64,000 nucleotides of DNA from Treponema sp. GTDB taxonomy: Bacteria; Spirochaetota; Spirochaetia; Treponematales; Treponemataceae. The DNA lies in assembly GCA_017484285.1 (NCBI GenBank), contig JAFUTH010000009.1, positions 97,197 through 161,196 on the forward strand, read 5' to 3'. Under the pieces are notes generated by a model, which saw only the letters and a list, made by a program, of their open reading frames with translations, had not been told where the DNA came from and made no database searches. Position numbers and translations under genes: made by a program. Below, piece by piece: positions 44,851 to 52,758 of this stretch. Within the stretch, counting starts at the first letter, position 1. Every line of letters starts with the position of its first letter.

Positions 44851-45724
44851 TCAAAACGAACACACACCGGTCATTCCGAAAGATGCAGAACGTGTCGCAA
44901 TCGTCGAAAAAATCGCGCAGTTTGAGCGGGAAGGGCGCTGGCAGGAAGACGTTGAGGACGATCCGCCGACAATCCCGCTCACTCCCGACAAGGTTGACTA
45001 CCTCAATAAAAAGCTGTCGAGCAAATTCTGGATGAAATTCGCGAATATGCTCGCGCGCCGTCATATCAACAAGCTCTTGCGCACCAAGCAGTTTATCATC
45101 AAAGGTGTCGTCGGACTTGAAAACTACATCGCGCATAAGCGCGTCGGCGGCATCATTACGTGCAATCACTTCAATGCGTTTGATAATTTTGCGGTCTACA
45201 AGGCAATCGAAAAGCATGTCTGGCACCGGGAGCTGGTCAAAGTCTGCCGCGAAGGAAATTACACGAATTTTCCCGGCTTCTACGGCTTTTTGTTCCGTCA
45301 TTGCAACACGATGCCGTTGAGCAGCAATGTCTCAACCATGAAGAATTTTATGGCGGCGGCAAAAGAATACATCGCGCACGGTCGTCAGATTTTGATTTAC
45401 GCAGAACAGGCAATGTGGTGGAATTACCGAAAGCCACGCCCGCTTACAAACGGTGCGTTCAAAATCGCCGCGGAGAATAACGCGCCTGTCATGCCGTTTT
45501 TCATCACGCTCAGTGACAGCGACCTCATCGGTGGCGACGGATTTCCCGTGCAAGAGTACACGGTTCACATCTTGCCGCCGATTTTCCCAAAGCCAGAACT
45601 TTCTGTGCGGCAAAATGCCGAGTACATGAAGCAAAAAAATTACGCAGTCTGGAAGGAAGTCTACGAAAAAACGTACGGCATTCCCCTCGAATACGCAACG
45701 GATTCTGAGCCGGGGGCGCAATGA
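44831..45724 (+). CDS. PlsC-type 1-acyl-glycerol-phosphate acyltransferase family protein
   Basis: A 297-residue lysophosphatidate-type acyltransferase. The catalytic HX4D is NHFNAFD, the second block is NTMPLSSNVSTMKNFMAAAK, the third is ILIYAEQAMWW in place of the usual FPEGTRS (YAEQ carries the Glu), and the fourth is VMPFFITLSD. The first 60 residues are charged and without membrane helices. The Glu-Gln motif (AEQ rather than EGT) marks a distinct subgroup known from lipid A/glycolipid-related PlsC proteins. The ATG at 44831 overlaps the GT8 gene by 20 nt; the next gene overlaps by 4 nt. Confidence 0.85.
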   Translation: MAHAQTNQNEHTPVIPKDAERVAIVEKIAQFEREGRWQEDVEDDPPTIPLTPDKVDYLNKKLSSKFWMKFANMLARRHINKLLRTKQFIIKGVVGLENYIAHKRVGGIITCNHFNAFDNFAVYKAIEKHVWHRELVKVCREGNYTNFPGFYGFLFRHCNTMPLSSNVSTMKNFMAAAKEYIAHGRQILIYAEQAMWWNYRKPRPLTNGAFKIAAENNAPVMPFFITLSDSDLIGGDGFPVQEYTVHILPPIFPKPELSVRQNAEYMKQKNYAVWKEVYEKTYGIPLEYATDSEPGAQ

Positions 45725-46311
45725 TTCTCTATATCGCGCTCATTGCGTTTGCCGACATCTGTATCATCGCGTTCAATGCTGTCTGCAATCCGCTCGGATT
45801 ATCTGTGCGCACGATTCTGATTGCCGCGCTGATTTTGCCGTTTGCGCTCATTGCGATTGACGGACTTGCGGCAACTGTTGTCCGCTGGTGTCTGCCCGCA
45901 AAATGGTTCGACTATTCATCGCGCTTTCAGGCGGTGTCCAAGCGGGAGTGCCGCATCTACGAGCTTTTGGGCGTCAAACTCTGGAAAGATCGCGTTGTCG
46001 AGCTTGGCATGTTCACGAAATTCAGCAAAAAATCCGTTGAGAATCCCGAAGACCGCGCTTATATCGAGCGATTTATCCTTGAATGCAATTACGGCGCGCT
46101 CTGCCATCTTGCAGGCATTGCCGGGGGCTATTTTTTGATTTTCTGCTACCCGCCTTCTTTTGCGCCGTATTTTGTGATTCCTGCGGCGACGGTGAACGCT
46201 GTGCTCAGTTTTCTCCCGTTCATGATTTTGCGCTATAATCTGCCGCGCTTGCATCGAATTCGCGCGATTCTTGAAAAACGGGAGGCGCTTCATGCAAAAC
46301 GCGATTCGTAG
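45721..46311 (+). CDS. CrtO-type (glycosyl-lipid) acyltransferase-like membrane protein
   Basis: A 196-residue membrane protein with about four helices (3-20, 27-52, 120-143, 146-165). The central ECRIYELLGVKLWKDRVVELG and the C-terminal LRYNLPRLHRI resemble the YxxLGVxxWKxxxP and QRYNRPRL motifs of glycosyl-4,4'-diaponeurosporenoate acyltransferase (CrtO, PF18927), which acylates the sugar of a glycolipid. Following a GT8 and a PlsC gene with 4-nt overlap, it plausibly acylates the product of the GT8 enzyme. No carotenoid genes are near. The family call rests on these two motifs and the membrane layout. Confidence 0.6.
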   Translation: MILYIALIAFADICIIAFNAVCNPLGLSVRTILIAALILPFALIAIDGLAATVVRWCLPAKWFDYSSRFQAVSKRECRIYELLGVKLWKDRVVELGMFTKFSKKSVENPEDRAYIERFILECNYGALCHLAGIAGGYFLIFCYPPSFAPYFVIPAATVNAVLSFLPFMILRYNLPRLHRIRAILEKREALHAKRDS

Positions 46312-47116
46312 GCTCGCGCTCTGTTTTTTCTTCGTACTCAGAACGCTTGTGTCTGCTGAGCGAGCAATTGCTCCCGTTACGCAGCAAAAAATCGATGAAT
46401 TCATGCATCTGCGGATGACGCTTTCTGTTCTTGATGACCGAGACAAGGCTCTTGCGCGTATCCGTGAGTTCGAGAAAGACACTGTGCCGCTTCTCCGCGC
46501 CGCTCATGGCGAGCAAGACGCGCTCATTCTTGAGAATCTTATCGTTTCTGAGGTGTTCAATTACTATTTTGACAATCCGCCGATAAGCCGTGACGAGTTT
46601 CGGAAACTGCTCGCCGACCAAAAAGCAAAAGACGACGCGTATTTTGACGCTCACAAGGGCGAGACGTTCAGCGAATGGTTCTGGGCGACGAGCGGCGACG
46701 TATACTCATGCTGGACGACATTCTCAATCAAAGACATTTTGCTCTATGGCACGACGATTAAAAAATACTATCTTTCGGCATACGAGGTGAATCCGCAGTG
46801 CTCGCTTGCGCTTATGGCATTGGGACAGTGGTATTTTCAGGCTCCAGGAGTCGGTGGCGGAAGCAACAAAAAAGCGCGTGCGTATTTTGAGCAGGCGCGC
46901 GCTTCTTCGCGAAACAGTGCTGAAACCTACTTCGCCGACATTTTTTTCTCGCAGTTTTTGTTTGAGCAAAAAGAATTTGCCGCTGCAAAAACGCTCCTTG
47001 ACGAGGCAGACTCGCTGAATCCGAACAGCGCGTACATTGCCTTGATTCGCGCTCAAAACGAAAACGGTGTCTCGCTCTATCAATACAACAGGAAACGGTC
47101 TCGCTATGAAAAATAA
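46292..47116 (+). CDS. Exported TPR-like protein, paralogue of gene at 36.4 kb
   Basis: A 274-residue protein beginning MQNAIRRLALCFFFVLRTLVSA, a signal peptide. The helical repeats match the protein at 36378-37238: both carry (G/A)DVxxxxxxxS, a shared W-containing segment, LG(N/Q)W(M/Y)F(Y/Q)AP and a Gly-rich GGG followed by KK(R)A. A cytoplasmic N-terminal extension to 46271 would add 7 residues before the signal peptide and is rejected. It starts inside the previous gene by 20 nt and ends inside the next by 11 nt, so it belongs to the GT8 operon. Function unknown; likely periplasmic or outer-membrane-facing scaffold. Confidence 0.75.
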   Translation: MQNAIRRLALCFFFVLRTLVSAERAIAPVTQQKIDEFMHLRMTLSVLDDRDKALARIREFEKDTVPLLRAAHGEQDALILENLIVSEVFNYYFDNPPISRDEFRKLLADQKAKDDAYFDAHKGETFSEWFWATSGDVYSCWTTFSIKDILLYGTTIKKYYLSAYEVNPQCSLALMALGQWYFQAPGVGGGSNKKARAYFEQARASSRNSAETYFADIFFSQFLFEQKEFAAAKTLLDEADSLNPNSAYIALIRAQNENGVSLYQYNRKRSRYEK

Positions 47117-47927
47117 TACGACTGAACTTGCGCAAGAAATTTTCTCACGCTTCGGCACGGTCAAACGCGCCCGAAAATGCTTTTTGTACACCGCAAAAGG
47201 CGTTCGTCTCACCGACTTGTATCAGGAAGGCGGGCGCGCGATTTTGGGCTGGGGCGGCTCTGTGTTCACGGTGCTCAAAAATGTGCTTGAGCGCGGCATT
47301 TCGGGAAGCTACTTCACTGATTTTTCATCTCCGAACGGCAGAGAAAAAAGCCAGTTGAGCCGTGCATTCTCCGCGCTGTTTGGCGATGAGCGCACTGCAT
47401 TCACCTTTTCGTCAAAATCGCTCGCGCTCGAGGCGGCTGTCTCGCTCTCGGCTCAGTCAACGTCGGTGTATCGCCCGTGGAATCCGCAAGATGTGGACTG
47501 GCAGCGCGTTGATTGCATTGTCTGCGCGCCGACGCTTCCGTGGACGGACACACTGTACATTCTCGCGGTAAAAAACACCGTTCTTGAGCAGGCGTCGTAC
47601 CTGCATCATCAGTTTTCGGGCGAGACCTTTTTGCCTTCTCCGCTCTGTGCCGCCGTTACGCGCTCGGTCTATGACTTACGCAAAGCACTTCAAGAACGCG
47701 AAGAAAAGCACTGGTTTATCTACGACCAAGTCATTACGCGCTATTGGGAGCGCAAAGGGCCGTATCTCTTCCCCAAAATTCCTGAAGAACGCTACGCTGA
47801 TTTTATCAGGCACTGTCTGAACGCGCACCTTGTGATTTCGCCCGATTATCATCAGCCGTCAATCGTGCCGTTCGGGGCGGATAAAGGCGTCTTCTCTGCC
47901 TTAAAGAACAATCCGTTTGACGTATAG
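47106..47927 (+). CDS. Aminotransferase-like protein, short and apparently lacking the PLP lysine
   Basis: A 273-residue protein. The N-terminal ARKCFLYTAKGVRLTDLYQE and GRAILGWGGSVFTVLKNVLE resemble the N-terminal lobe of class-III (PLP-fold type I) aminotransferases, followed by LSRAFSALFGDERTAFTFSSKSLALEAA, like their TNSGSEANEAA helix. The C-terminal YLFPKIPEERYADFIRHCL resembles the small-domain end. The usual large-domain segments with the DE(V/I)QTG and SK(A) lysine motifs are not seen, and the length is about 130 residues short. It may be a catalytically dead or specialised form. The start overlaps the previous gene by 11 nt. No family name is offered beyond this resemblance. Confidence 0.55.
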   Translation: MKNNTTELAQEIFSRFGTVKRARKCFLYTAKGVRLTDLYQEGGRAILGWGGSVFTVLKNVLERGISGSYFTDFSSPNGREKSQLSRAFSALFGDERTAFTFSSKSLALEAAVSLSAQSTSVYRPWNPQDVDWQRVDCIVCAPTLPWTDTLYILAVKNTVLEQASYLHHQFSGETFLPSPLCAAVTRSVYDLRKALQEREEKHWFIYDQVITRYWERKGPYLFPKIPEERYADFIRHCLNAHLVISPDYHQPSIVPFGADKGVFSALKNNPFDV

Positions 47928-47941
47928 CGCGGAGAAAGACG

Positions 47942-48253
47942 ATGAGCGAGACCGACATGCTCTTTTTCGTAATGCGACTCTTTTTCGGCGGCGTGATTGC
48001 CTTTCTTGCGATTATGCTTTGGAGCAAGACCCGTGATTTTTCGTGGATGTTTTTAGTGCTCGGCGCCGTCACCGAGTATTCTGCGCTCGTGTTTGAACTT
48101 CTGCTCAAGCTGGGCGTCGTTTCCGTCAGAAAAATCGCTGTGTTTGGCTTTGAAATTCCGCTCATTCAGCTCGTGCTCGCCATCGTACCGAACATTTTCA
48201 TCATCTTGGCGTTCATCTTGATGCTCATAAAATCAAACAACTGGAGAAAATAG
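47942..48253 (+). CDS. Small membrane protein (unknown)
   Basis: No family recognised. The 103-residue protein has three hydrophobic segments (about 7-24, 31-53 and 73-95) with a short basic C-terminus (IKSNNWRK). It starts 14 nt after the aminotransferase-like gene with a GGAG (47931-47934) 7 nt upstream, and ends 2 nt before the next gene, so it is part of the same operon. Confidence 0.75.
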   Translation: MSETDMLFFVMRLFFGGVIAFLAIMLWSKTRDFSWMFLVLGAVTEYSALVFELLLKLGVVSVRKIAVFGFEIPLIQLVLAIVPNIFIILAFILMLIKSNNWRK

Positions 48254-48255
48254 TC

Positions 48256-48729
48256 ATGCAGACAGAAAATACAAAATCATTGCGCGAATTTTGGAGCGAC
48301 TATCTCGCTGCGACACAGCAATCCGAAAGCGAGGCGATGTATTCTGGTGAGCTTTGCTTTGAGAACGACGGCGTTGTCGGAACGGAGCAGCTGCAGCTTG
48401 TCCTCGGAGACAAAAAGACGGCGGCATTTACGCCCTTTGATTCGTTTGAAATCAACCGTGAGCCGCTTCCTGTCGCGGGCGAAGTGTATATCGTCGAGGA
48501 CTCAGATGACAATCCGCGCTGTATCATCGAGGTCACTGATGTCAAAGTGATTCCCCTAAACGAAATTCCGTGGGATTTGGCACAGCGCGACGGCGAGAAT
48601 GAGAATCTTGCTGAATGGCGCGAGAAAATGCAGGAATTTCTTGAAGACGAGGCGGATTTGTGCGGCTTTGAGGCGCACGAAGACAGTAAAATCGTCTGTG
48701 AGATTTTCCGCGTGATATATCGGGCATAA
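48256..48729 (+). CDS. Acidic soluble protein (unknown)
   Basis: No family recognised. The 157-residue protein is acidic, without signal peptide or membrane segment; strands around FDSFEINREPLPVAGEVYIVED and RCIIEVTDVKVIPLNEIPWDLAQRDGEN are reminiscent of ASCH-fold proteins (the IEVTDVKVIPLNEI region followed by a helix and an EGD-like turn matches the ASCH pattern), which bind RNA or nucleotide-like ligands. That is only a structural impression. It lies 2 nt after the small membrane protein gene. Confidence 0.65.
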   Translation: MQTENTKSLREFWSDYLAATQQSESEAMYSGELCFENDGVVGTEQLQLVLGDKKTAAFTPFDSFEINREPLPVAGEVYIVEDSDDNPRCIIEVTDVKVIPLNEIPWDLAQRDGENENLAEWREKMQEFLEDEADLCGFEAHEDSKIVCEIFRVIYRA

Positions 48730-48755
48730 AATGACCATAAAAGGAGGTGTTTTTT

Positions 48756-49172
48756 ATGGCAAAAAAATCTGATGTTGGGCTTTTCTGGCTCGTGCTGAAC
48801 ATTGCGGTGGGCGCGATGCTCGCAGTGGGCGGAATTTGGGCATTGCAGGGCGAAGGAGACTTCGGCTGTGCGGCAATCAAATCAATCTTTAGCGGCGATG
48901 TCGCGAAAATTCTCGCGATTGCGTTCGGCGTGATTGAATTGCTCTCGGGAATTTTTATCATTCTCCAGCTGTTCATCGGCGACCGCATGGGCACATTTGG
49001 CTCAATCCTAAAACTCATCGTCGTTGTCGTGTGGGCGGTTGCAATCGTGCTCGCTGACTTCCTCGGAAACGGCGGATTGCTCAATGGTGGCGCGAACAAC
49101 TTCCTCGGCTGGCTCTACGAATTCGCACTCCACTTAATCGTCTTGTGCGCACTTTTAATCACACGGGACTAG
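48756..49172 (+). CDS. Four-TM membrane protein (unknown)
   Basis: No family recognised. The 138-residue protein has four membrane segments (about 7-29, 46-67, 77-99 and 114-135). The RBS AAGGAGG (48741-48747) is unusually strong and 8 nt before the ATG at 48756, which is preferred to the ATG at 48747 inside the RBS. It is the last gene of the operon that starts with the GT8 gene. Confidence 0.75.
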   Translation: MAKKSDVGLFWLVLNIAVGAMLAVGGIWALQGEGDFGCAAIKSIFSGDVAKILAIAFGVIELLSGIFIILQLFIGDRMGTFGSILKLIVVVVWAVAIVLADFLGNGGLLNGGANNFLGWLYEFALHLIVLCALLITRD

Positions 49173-49176
49173 TTTA

Positions 49177-49207
49177 AAACAAAAATCCCACCGTGCGTAA
49201 CGGTGGG
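49177..49207 (-). terminator. Intrinsic terminator of rpmB
   Basis: CCCACCG (49187-49193) and CGGTGGG (49201-49207) form a 7-bp stem with a 7-nt loop; on the minus strand it is followed by ATTTTTGTTTT. Confidence 0.85.
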
Positions 49208-49229
49208 GGCATTCAATCAGAAAATTGAA

Positions 49230-49463
49230 TTAGTTGGCTGCTTTTGGAGCGCCAGCGTTTGCAGGAACGACACTGATTTTCTTTGTAACGAAACCTGAGC
49301 GATAGCAGCGTGTGCAGACATTCAAAGTTTCTGTTCGTCCGAAATCCTCTGTCTTTACCTTGATGAGATTTGGTCTCCACGTGTGGCGTGTATGGTTGTA
49401 TGCTTTACTAACTCTGTTGCCGTGCTGAGAACCTTTTCCACAAATATCACAAACTCTAGACAT
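49230..49463 (-). CDS. rpmB: 50S ribosomal protein L28
   Basis: L28 (77 residues). The N-terminal SRVCDICGKGSQHGNRVSKAYNHTRHTW pattern and the second Cys pair LNVCTRCYRSG give a four-Cys zinc ribbon, the C+ form of L28. It has a consensus promoter with a 36-nt leader and GGTAGG as RBS, and its own terminator, so it is a single-gene unit. A 16-bp palindrome overlaps its -35 box. Confidence 0.96.
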   Translation of the reverse strand: MSRVCDICGKGSQHGNRVSKAYNHTRHTWRPNLIKVKTEDFGRTETLNVCTRCYRSGFVTKKISVVPANAGAPKAAN

Positions 49464-49505
49464 GATGTATACCTACCTAAAATTGAATACGAATTAAGTT
49501 CAAAC

Positions 49506-49534
49506 AGTATATGAAAATGACACTTGAGTGTCAA
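49506..49534 (-). promoter_or_regulatory. rpmB promoter overlapped by a 16-bp palindrome
   Basis: Minus strand TTGACA (49534-49529), 17-nt spacer, TATACT (49511-49506). The 16-nt palindrome TGACACT-TG-AGTGTCA (49518-49533; 7-bp arms, 2-nt centre) covers the -35 box and first half of the spacer, where a repressor could bind. Confidence 0.8.
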
Positions 49535-49560
49535 TATGAAGAAGCCCAAATTGCACGAAA

Positions 49561-50481
49561 TTATGCAGTAAGAACCAAGCCATCGTGCGCCGGGGAAACG
49601 CTTCCGCCGTTTTTGACGATTTCGGCAAGGCGCGGAAACTCATCGATATGCGCGTCGATATAGGCTTGAATCTGAGCGTGGCTCATGTCGTGCGTAATGT
49701 GCGTGAACCAGGTGTGTTTTGCGCCGATTCGTTCGGCATAGGCGAGTGCCTGTAAAAAATTGCAGTGGCTTGAGTGCTCTTTTTCGCGGAGCGCGTCAAT
49801 CACAAGATGCTCGATTTCGCCACCCGCTTTTTTGACTTCTGCAATTGACTCATCGCTGATAAAATGGCAGTCAGTGAGGTAGGCGATTCCTTTTTTTGCC
49901 TTGCCCGTGCGGTAGCTGAACACATAGCCGTTCGTGTGATGATTTCCGTGCAGCATGGGAATCTGAACGACTTCGATTTTTTCTTCGTCGCCGAGCACAA
50001 GCGGATTTTCGGAAGTGTTTTGGTCAACCGAAATAAGGTGCAGTTTTGGAATTCCGCCGCCTTTGTCGTGGTCAACAAAGATATACGGAAATCGCTCGTG
50101 AATGTAGCCTTTTGTGCGCTCGCTCGTATAGACCGGCAAGCCCTCGCCATCGGTTTCGGGATATTTTTCGGCAATCTGTCGGTCGCGGCTCATGGCGAAT
50201 GAATTTTTGTGGCTGAAAATGCGCAAATCGTCGATTCCGTGCAAATGGTCGGCGTGCGAGTGGGTAATGAAAACGGCGTCGAGGCGGCAAATCTTGAATT
50301 TGAGTGCCTGAAAGCGGAAATCTGGCCCCACATCGATGAGAATATGCTGATTCGCGTGTTCGACGAGGGCAGAGCAGCGCAGGCGGGTGTCGTGCGGGTC
50401 AGAAGAAGTGCAGACCGCGCAGGTACAGCCGATAACGGGAACGCCGTGACTTGTGCCCGTGCCCATCAAAGTCATTTTCAT
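49561..50481 (-). CDS. MBL-fold metal-dependent hydrolase (PhnP-like)
   Basis: A 306-residue metallo-beta-lactamase-fold enzyme. The N-terminal GTGTSHGVPVIGCTCAVC with its CxC/CxxC-like Cys, the HSHADHLHGIDDLRIF motif (HxHxDH), TDCHF and the late His in HITHDMSH give a complete two-metal site. It resembles PhnP / lipoate-octanoyltransferase-associated phosphodiesterases, which cleave cyclic ribosyl phosphates or similar small diesters. Substrate unknown; no phosphonate genes nearby. It lies 42 nt after the SpoIIE-type gene on the same strand. The ATG at 50475 is an alternative start. Confidence 0.88.
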   Translation of the reverse strand: MKMTLMGTGTSHGVPVIGCTCAVCTSSDPHDTRLRCSALVEHANQHILIDVGPDFRFQALKFKICRLDAVFITHSHADHLHGIDDLRIFSHKNSFAMSRDRQIAEKYPETDGEGLPVYTSERTKGYIHERFPYIFVDHDKGGGIPKLHLISVDQNTSENPLVLGDEEKIEVVQIPMLHGNHHTNGYVFSYRTGKAKKGIAYLTDCHFISDESIAEVKKAGGEIEHLVIDALREKEHSSHCNFLQALAYAERIGAKHTWFTHITHDMSHAQIQAYIDAHIDEFPRLAEIVKNGGSVSPAHDGLVLTA

Positions 50482-50523
50482 AATGATGGCAGTATATCAA
50501 AAATCTGAGATTAGTTATAGTGG

Positions 50524-52698
50524 TTATTCAGCGGTCAACTCTTCAATCGAGTCATCTAATTCTTCTTCATGCTCATCATCGGAAATATAATCATGCATGT
50601 CGGTGCGTTTTGCGATGATGAGCGTGATGTCGTCCTCGAGCGGCTTTTCCTGCGTGAACACGCGCAAGCGCTCCATGATGAGCGAGAGAATTTCTGAGGG
50701 AGACTTGTCATGATGCTGCTTGATGATGAATTTTATTGGCTCAAGCCCGAACTGGTCATAGCGCGGATTTACCGCCTCGGTGATACCGTCGGTGTACAGT
50801 ACGAGAATGTCGCCGGTCTTCATGCAGAAATTTGAGCGCGCGAATGAGACCGTGATTCCCTGCATGCCGATGGCGCCGTAGTGCTTTTTGCCGTCATTGC
50901 CTTTAAGCTCAAAAATTTCGTTGTCCTGTGCGCTGAATTTGAGCGGGTAAGGGTGACCTGCATTTCCCAGCTCAACCGTGCATTCGTCGGAATCAGGCTC
51001 GTTTTCGAAGCGGCACAAAATGCCCGTCATGTAATTGTCGATGTCGCCCTTTTCGGAAAGAATCATGTTGTTGATTTTGCTCAAGATTTTGTCGACAGTC
51101 TCTTTGCGCCGAAACCCTGTCTGGAATACGCGAGAAATGATGTTTTTTGAAAGCATGGTAACGAGACTCGCCGAAAGTCCGTGCCCAGACACGTCAAAGA
51201 GCGAGATGCCGTTCAGAATATCGTTGTAGCTGTAATAGTCGTACAAGTCGCCCGAGACTTTTGCCTGTGGCGCGTAGCAGATGGCGATGTCCTAGCCACG
51301 GAAGCGCGTGTTTGGCTGCGGGAAAAAGTTTTTTTGCACGATTGCCGCCATTTCCAAATCCATTTCAGAATGGCGCTTGTCTTTTTCGAGCCGTTCGTTC
51401 AAAAGCGAAAGCTCGTAATTGGCATCTTGCAGCTCAGAGGTGCGCGTGGCGACTTCTTCTTGCAGGTGATTTGAAAGCTGCTCGCTCTTTCGGTAAATGC
51501 CGGCGAAGCGTGTTGCGAGCAAGATGATGAAGATTGCGATTGAAATCTGCCAGCCAAAAATAGAGAAATATGGATAAACTTGCGTTTTGTCGTGAAGCCG
51601 GAGCGCGATGTCGAGCAGGGCGGAGAGACTGAGTGGCAAAAAGCCTAGTAAGAATTCAAACGCGAATTGGCGGTGCTCCGTGCGGTATATTTCTCGTACG
51701 ACGATTGTCGCTCCCATAAGACCTTGAATGGCAAGCAGCGCGAGCATGAACGGCGTGATTCCGACGAGAGCCTCGTAGGTCGGCACAATGAGCGTTGTAA
51801 TCACCTGTACGGCGAGCATTGCGGTTTGTACGATGCCACACGTGCGCGTGTATGAAAGGTGGTGGTAATGTATCGAGAACATGGTCGCAAAATAAATGAT
51901 AAAATAGGCAGGAATGCAGAGCGAGAGCTTGTAAAATGAGAGAAATTGAAACACTCCGTTTGTGTACGGCGGAAGTTCCGTTGCAAAGAACGGCGTGATA
52001 AAAAACGACGTAAAGAGGTTGAGGAGCGCAAAATCGCGGAATTCCTTAAAATTGGGAACATTGATGAAAAAGCAGAGGTACAAAATGAACGTAAAGACGA
52101 GAATTCCGGTTAAGGGCATGTAGATGCGCGTGTGCAGAAAATTGATTTTTTCGAACGCGGGATAGGCAAATCGCGTTGGCTGAATGAATGCATGGCTCGA
52201 AATGCCGCTCTTCCCTTGCGCATAGATGCGAATCATAATCATGTTTTTGCCGTCTTGGTTGAGCAAATTGACGGGAAGACTGAAAAAGTGCGCCTTAAAG
52301 AGCGTTGATTGCTCGTGCGGCGGAAATTCGCCGTACTGCGAGATAAAATTGCCGTTGCACCAAAGCTGCTCCGCGAACCGCAAGTGCGGAATGACGAGAC
52401 CGAGCGGCTGATTTTTGAACTGCGGCGGAATCTCGAATTCGGCGCGCACCCACACATAGTGAGAACCTCGTCCGAGCACGTTGCGCAGGTTTTTAGTGGT
52501 GTTGTCTTCGAGTTTTTTGAAAAAGCGCATGTTCTGCATGGCATCGCCGAAAGTGGCGTCTGCGCTTGACTCCCAGTAATAAAAATCATTCCCGATAACG
52601 ATGCGGGGCGTTTCTGGTGCGCCACACGAGCAAAGAAGTGTGGAGAAAGCGCAAAGAAAGAGTGCGAAAAAAAAGTGCTGTCTGAACCAAAATCTCAT
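50524..52698 (-). pseudogene. 7TM-receptor / SpoIIE PP2C phosphatase gene interrupted by an in-frame TAG
   Basis: One continuous frame of 725 codons, broken only by TAG at 51294-51292. Before the stop (468 residues): signal peptide with a possible lipobox (LLCSC), an extracytoplasmic 7TMR-DISMED2-like beta domain, seven membrane helices (7TMR-DISM) and a coiled coil ending MAAIVQKNFFPQPNTRFRG. After it, DIAICYAPQAKVSGDLYDYY and the rest of a PP2C domain (VSGHG, VLYTDGITE, DDITL), about 255 residues. The stop sits where Trp is expected in this family, one base from TGG. TAG is a normal stop elsewhere here. Re-initiation at TTG 51246 would lose the first metal-binding Asp. The ATG at 52698 is the start; TATACT (52708-52713) lies 9 nt upstream. 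Such proteins signal through anti-sigma-antagonist dephosphorylation. Confidence 0.85.
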
Positions 52699-52758
52699 TA
52701 CATCATTAGTATAACACAAAAACCGAATATACACAGTAAAAATGCCGATAATATACGT

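Noticed and set aside
51292..51294. UAG as pyrrolysine codon
   Set aside because: TAG ends several other genes here, the enzyme is not a methylamine methyltransferase, and one-base change from TGG explains it more simply.
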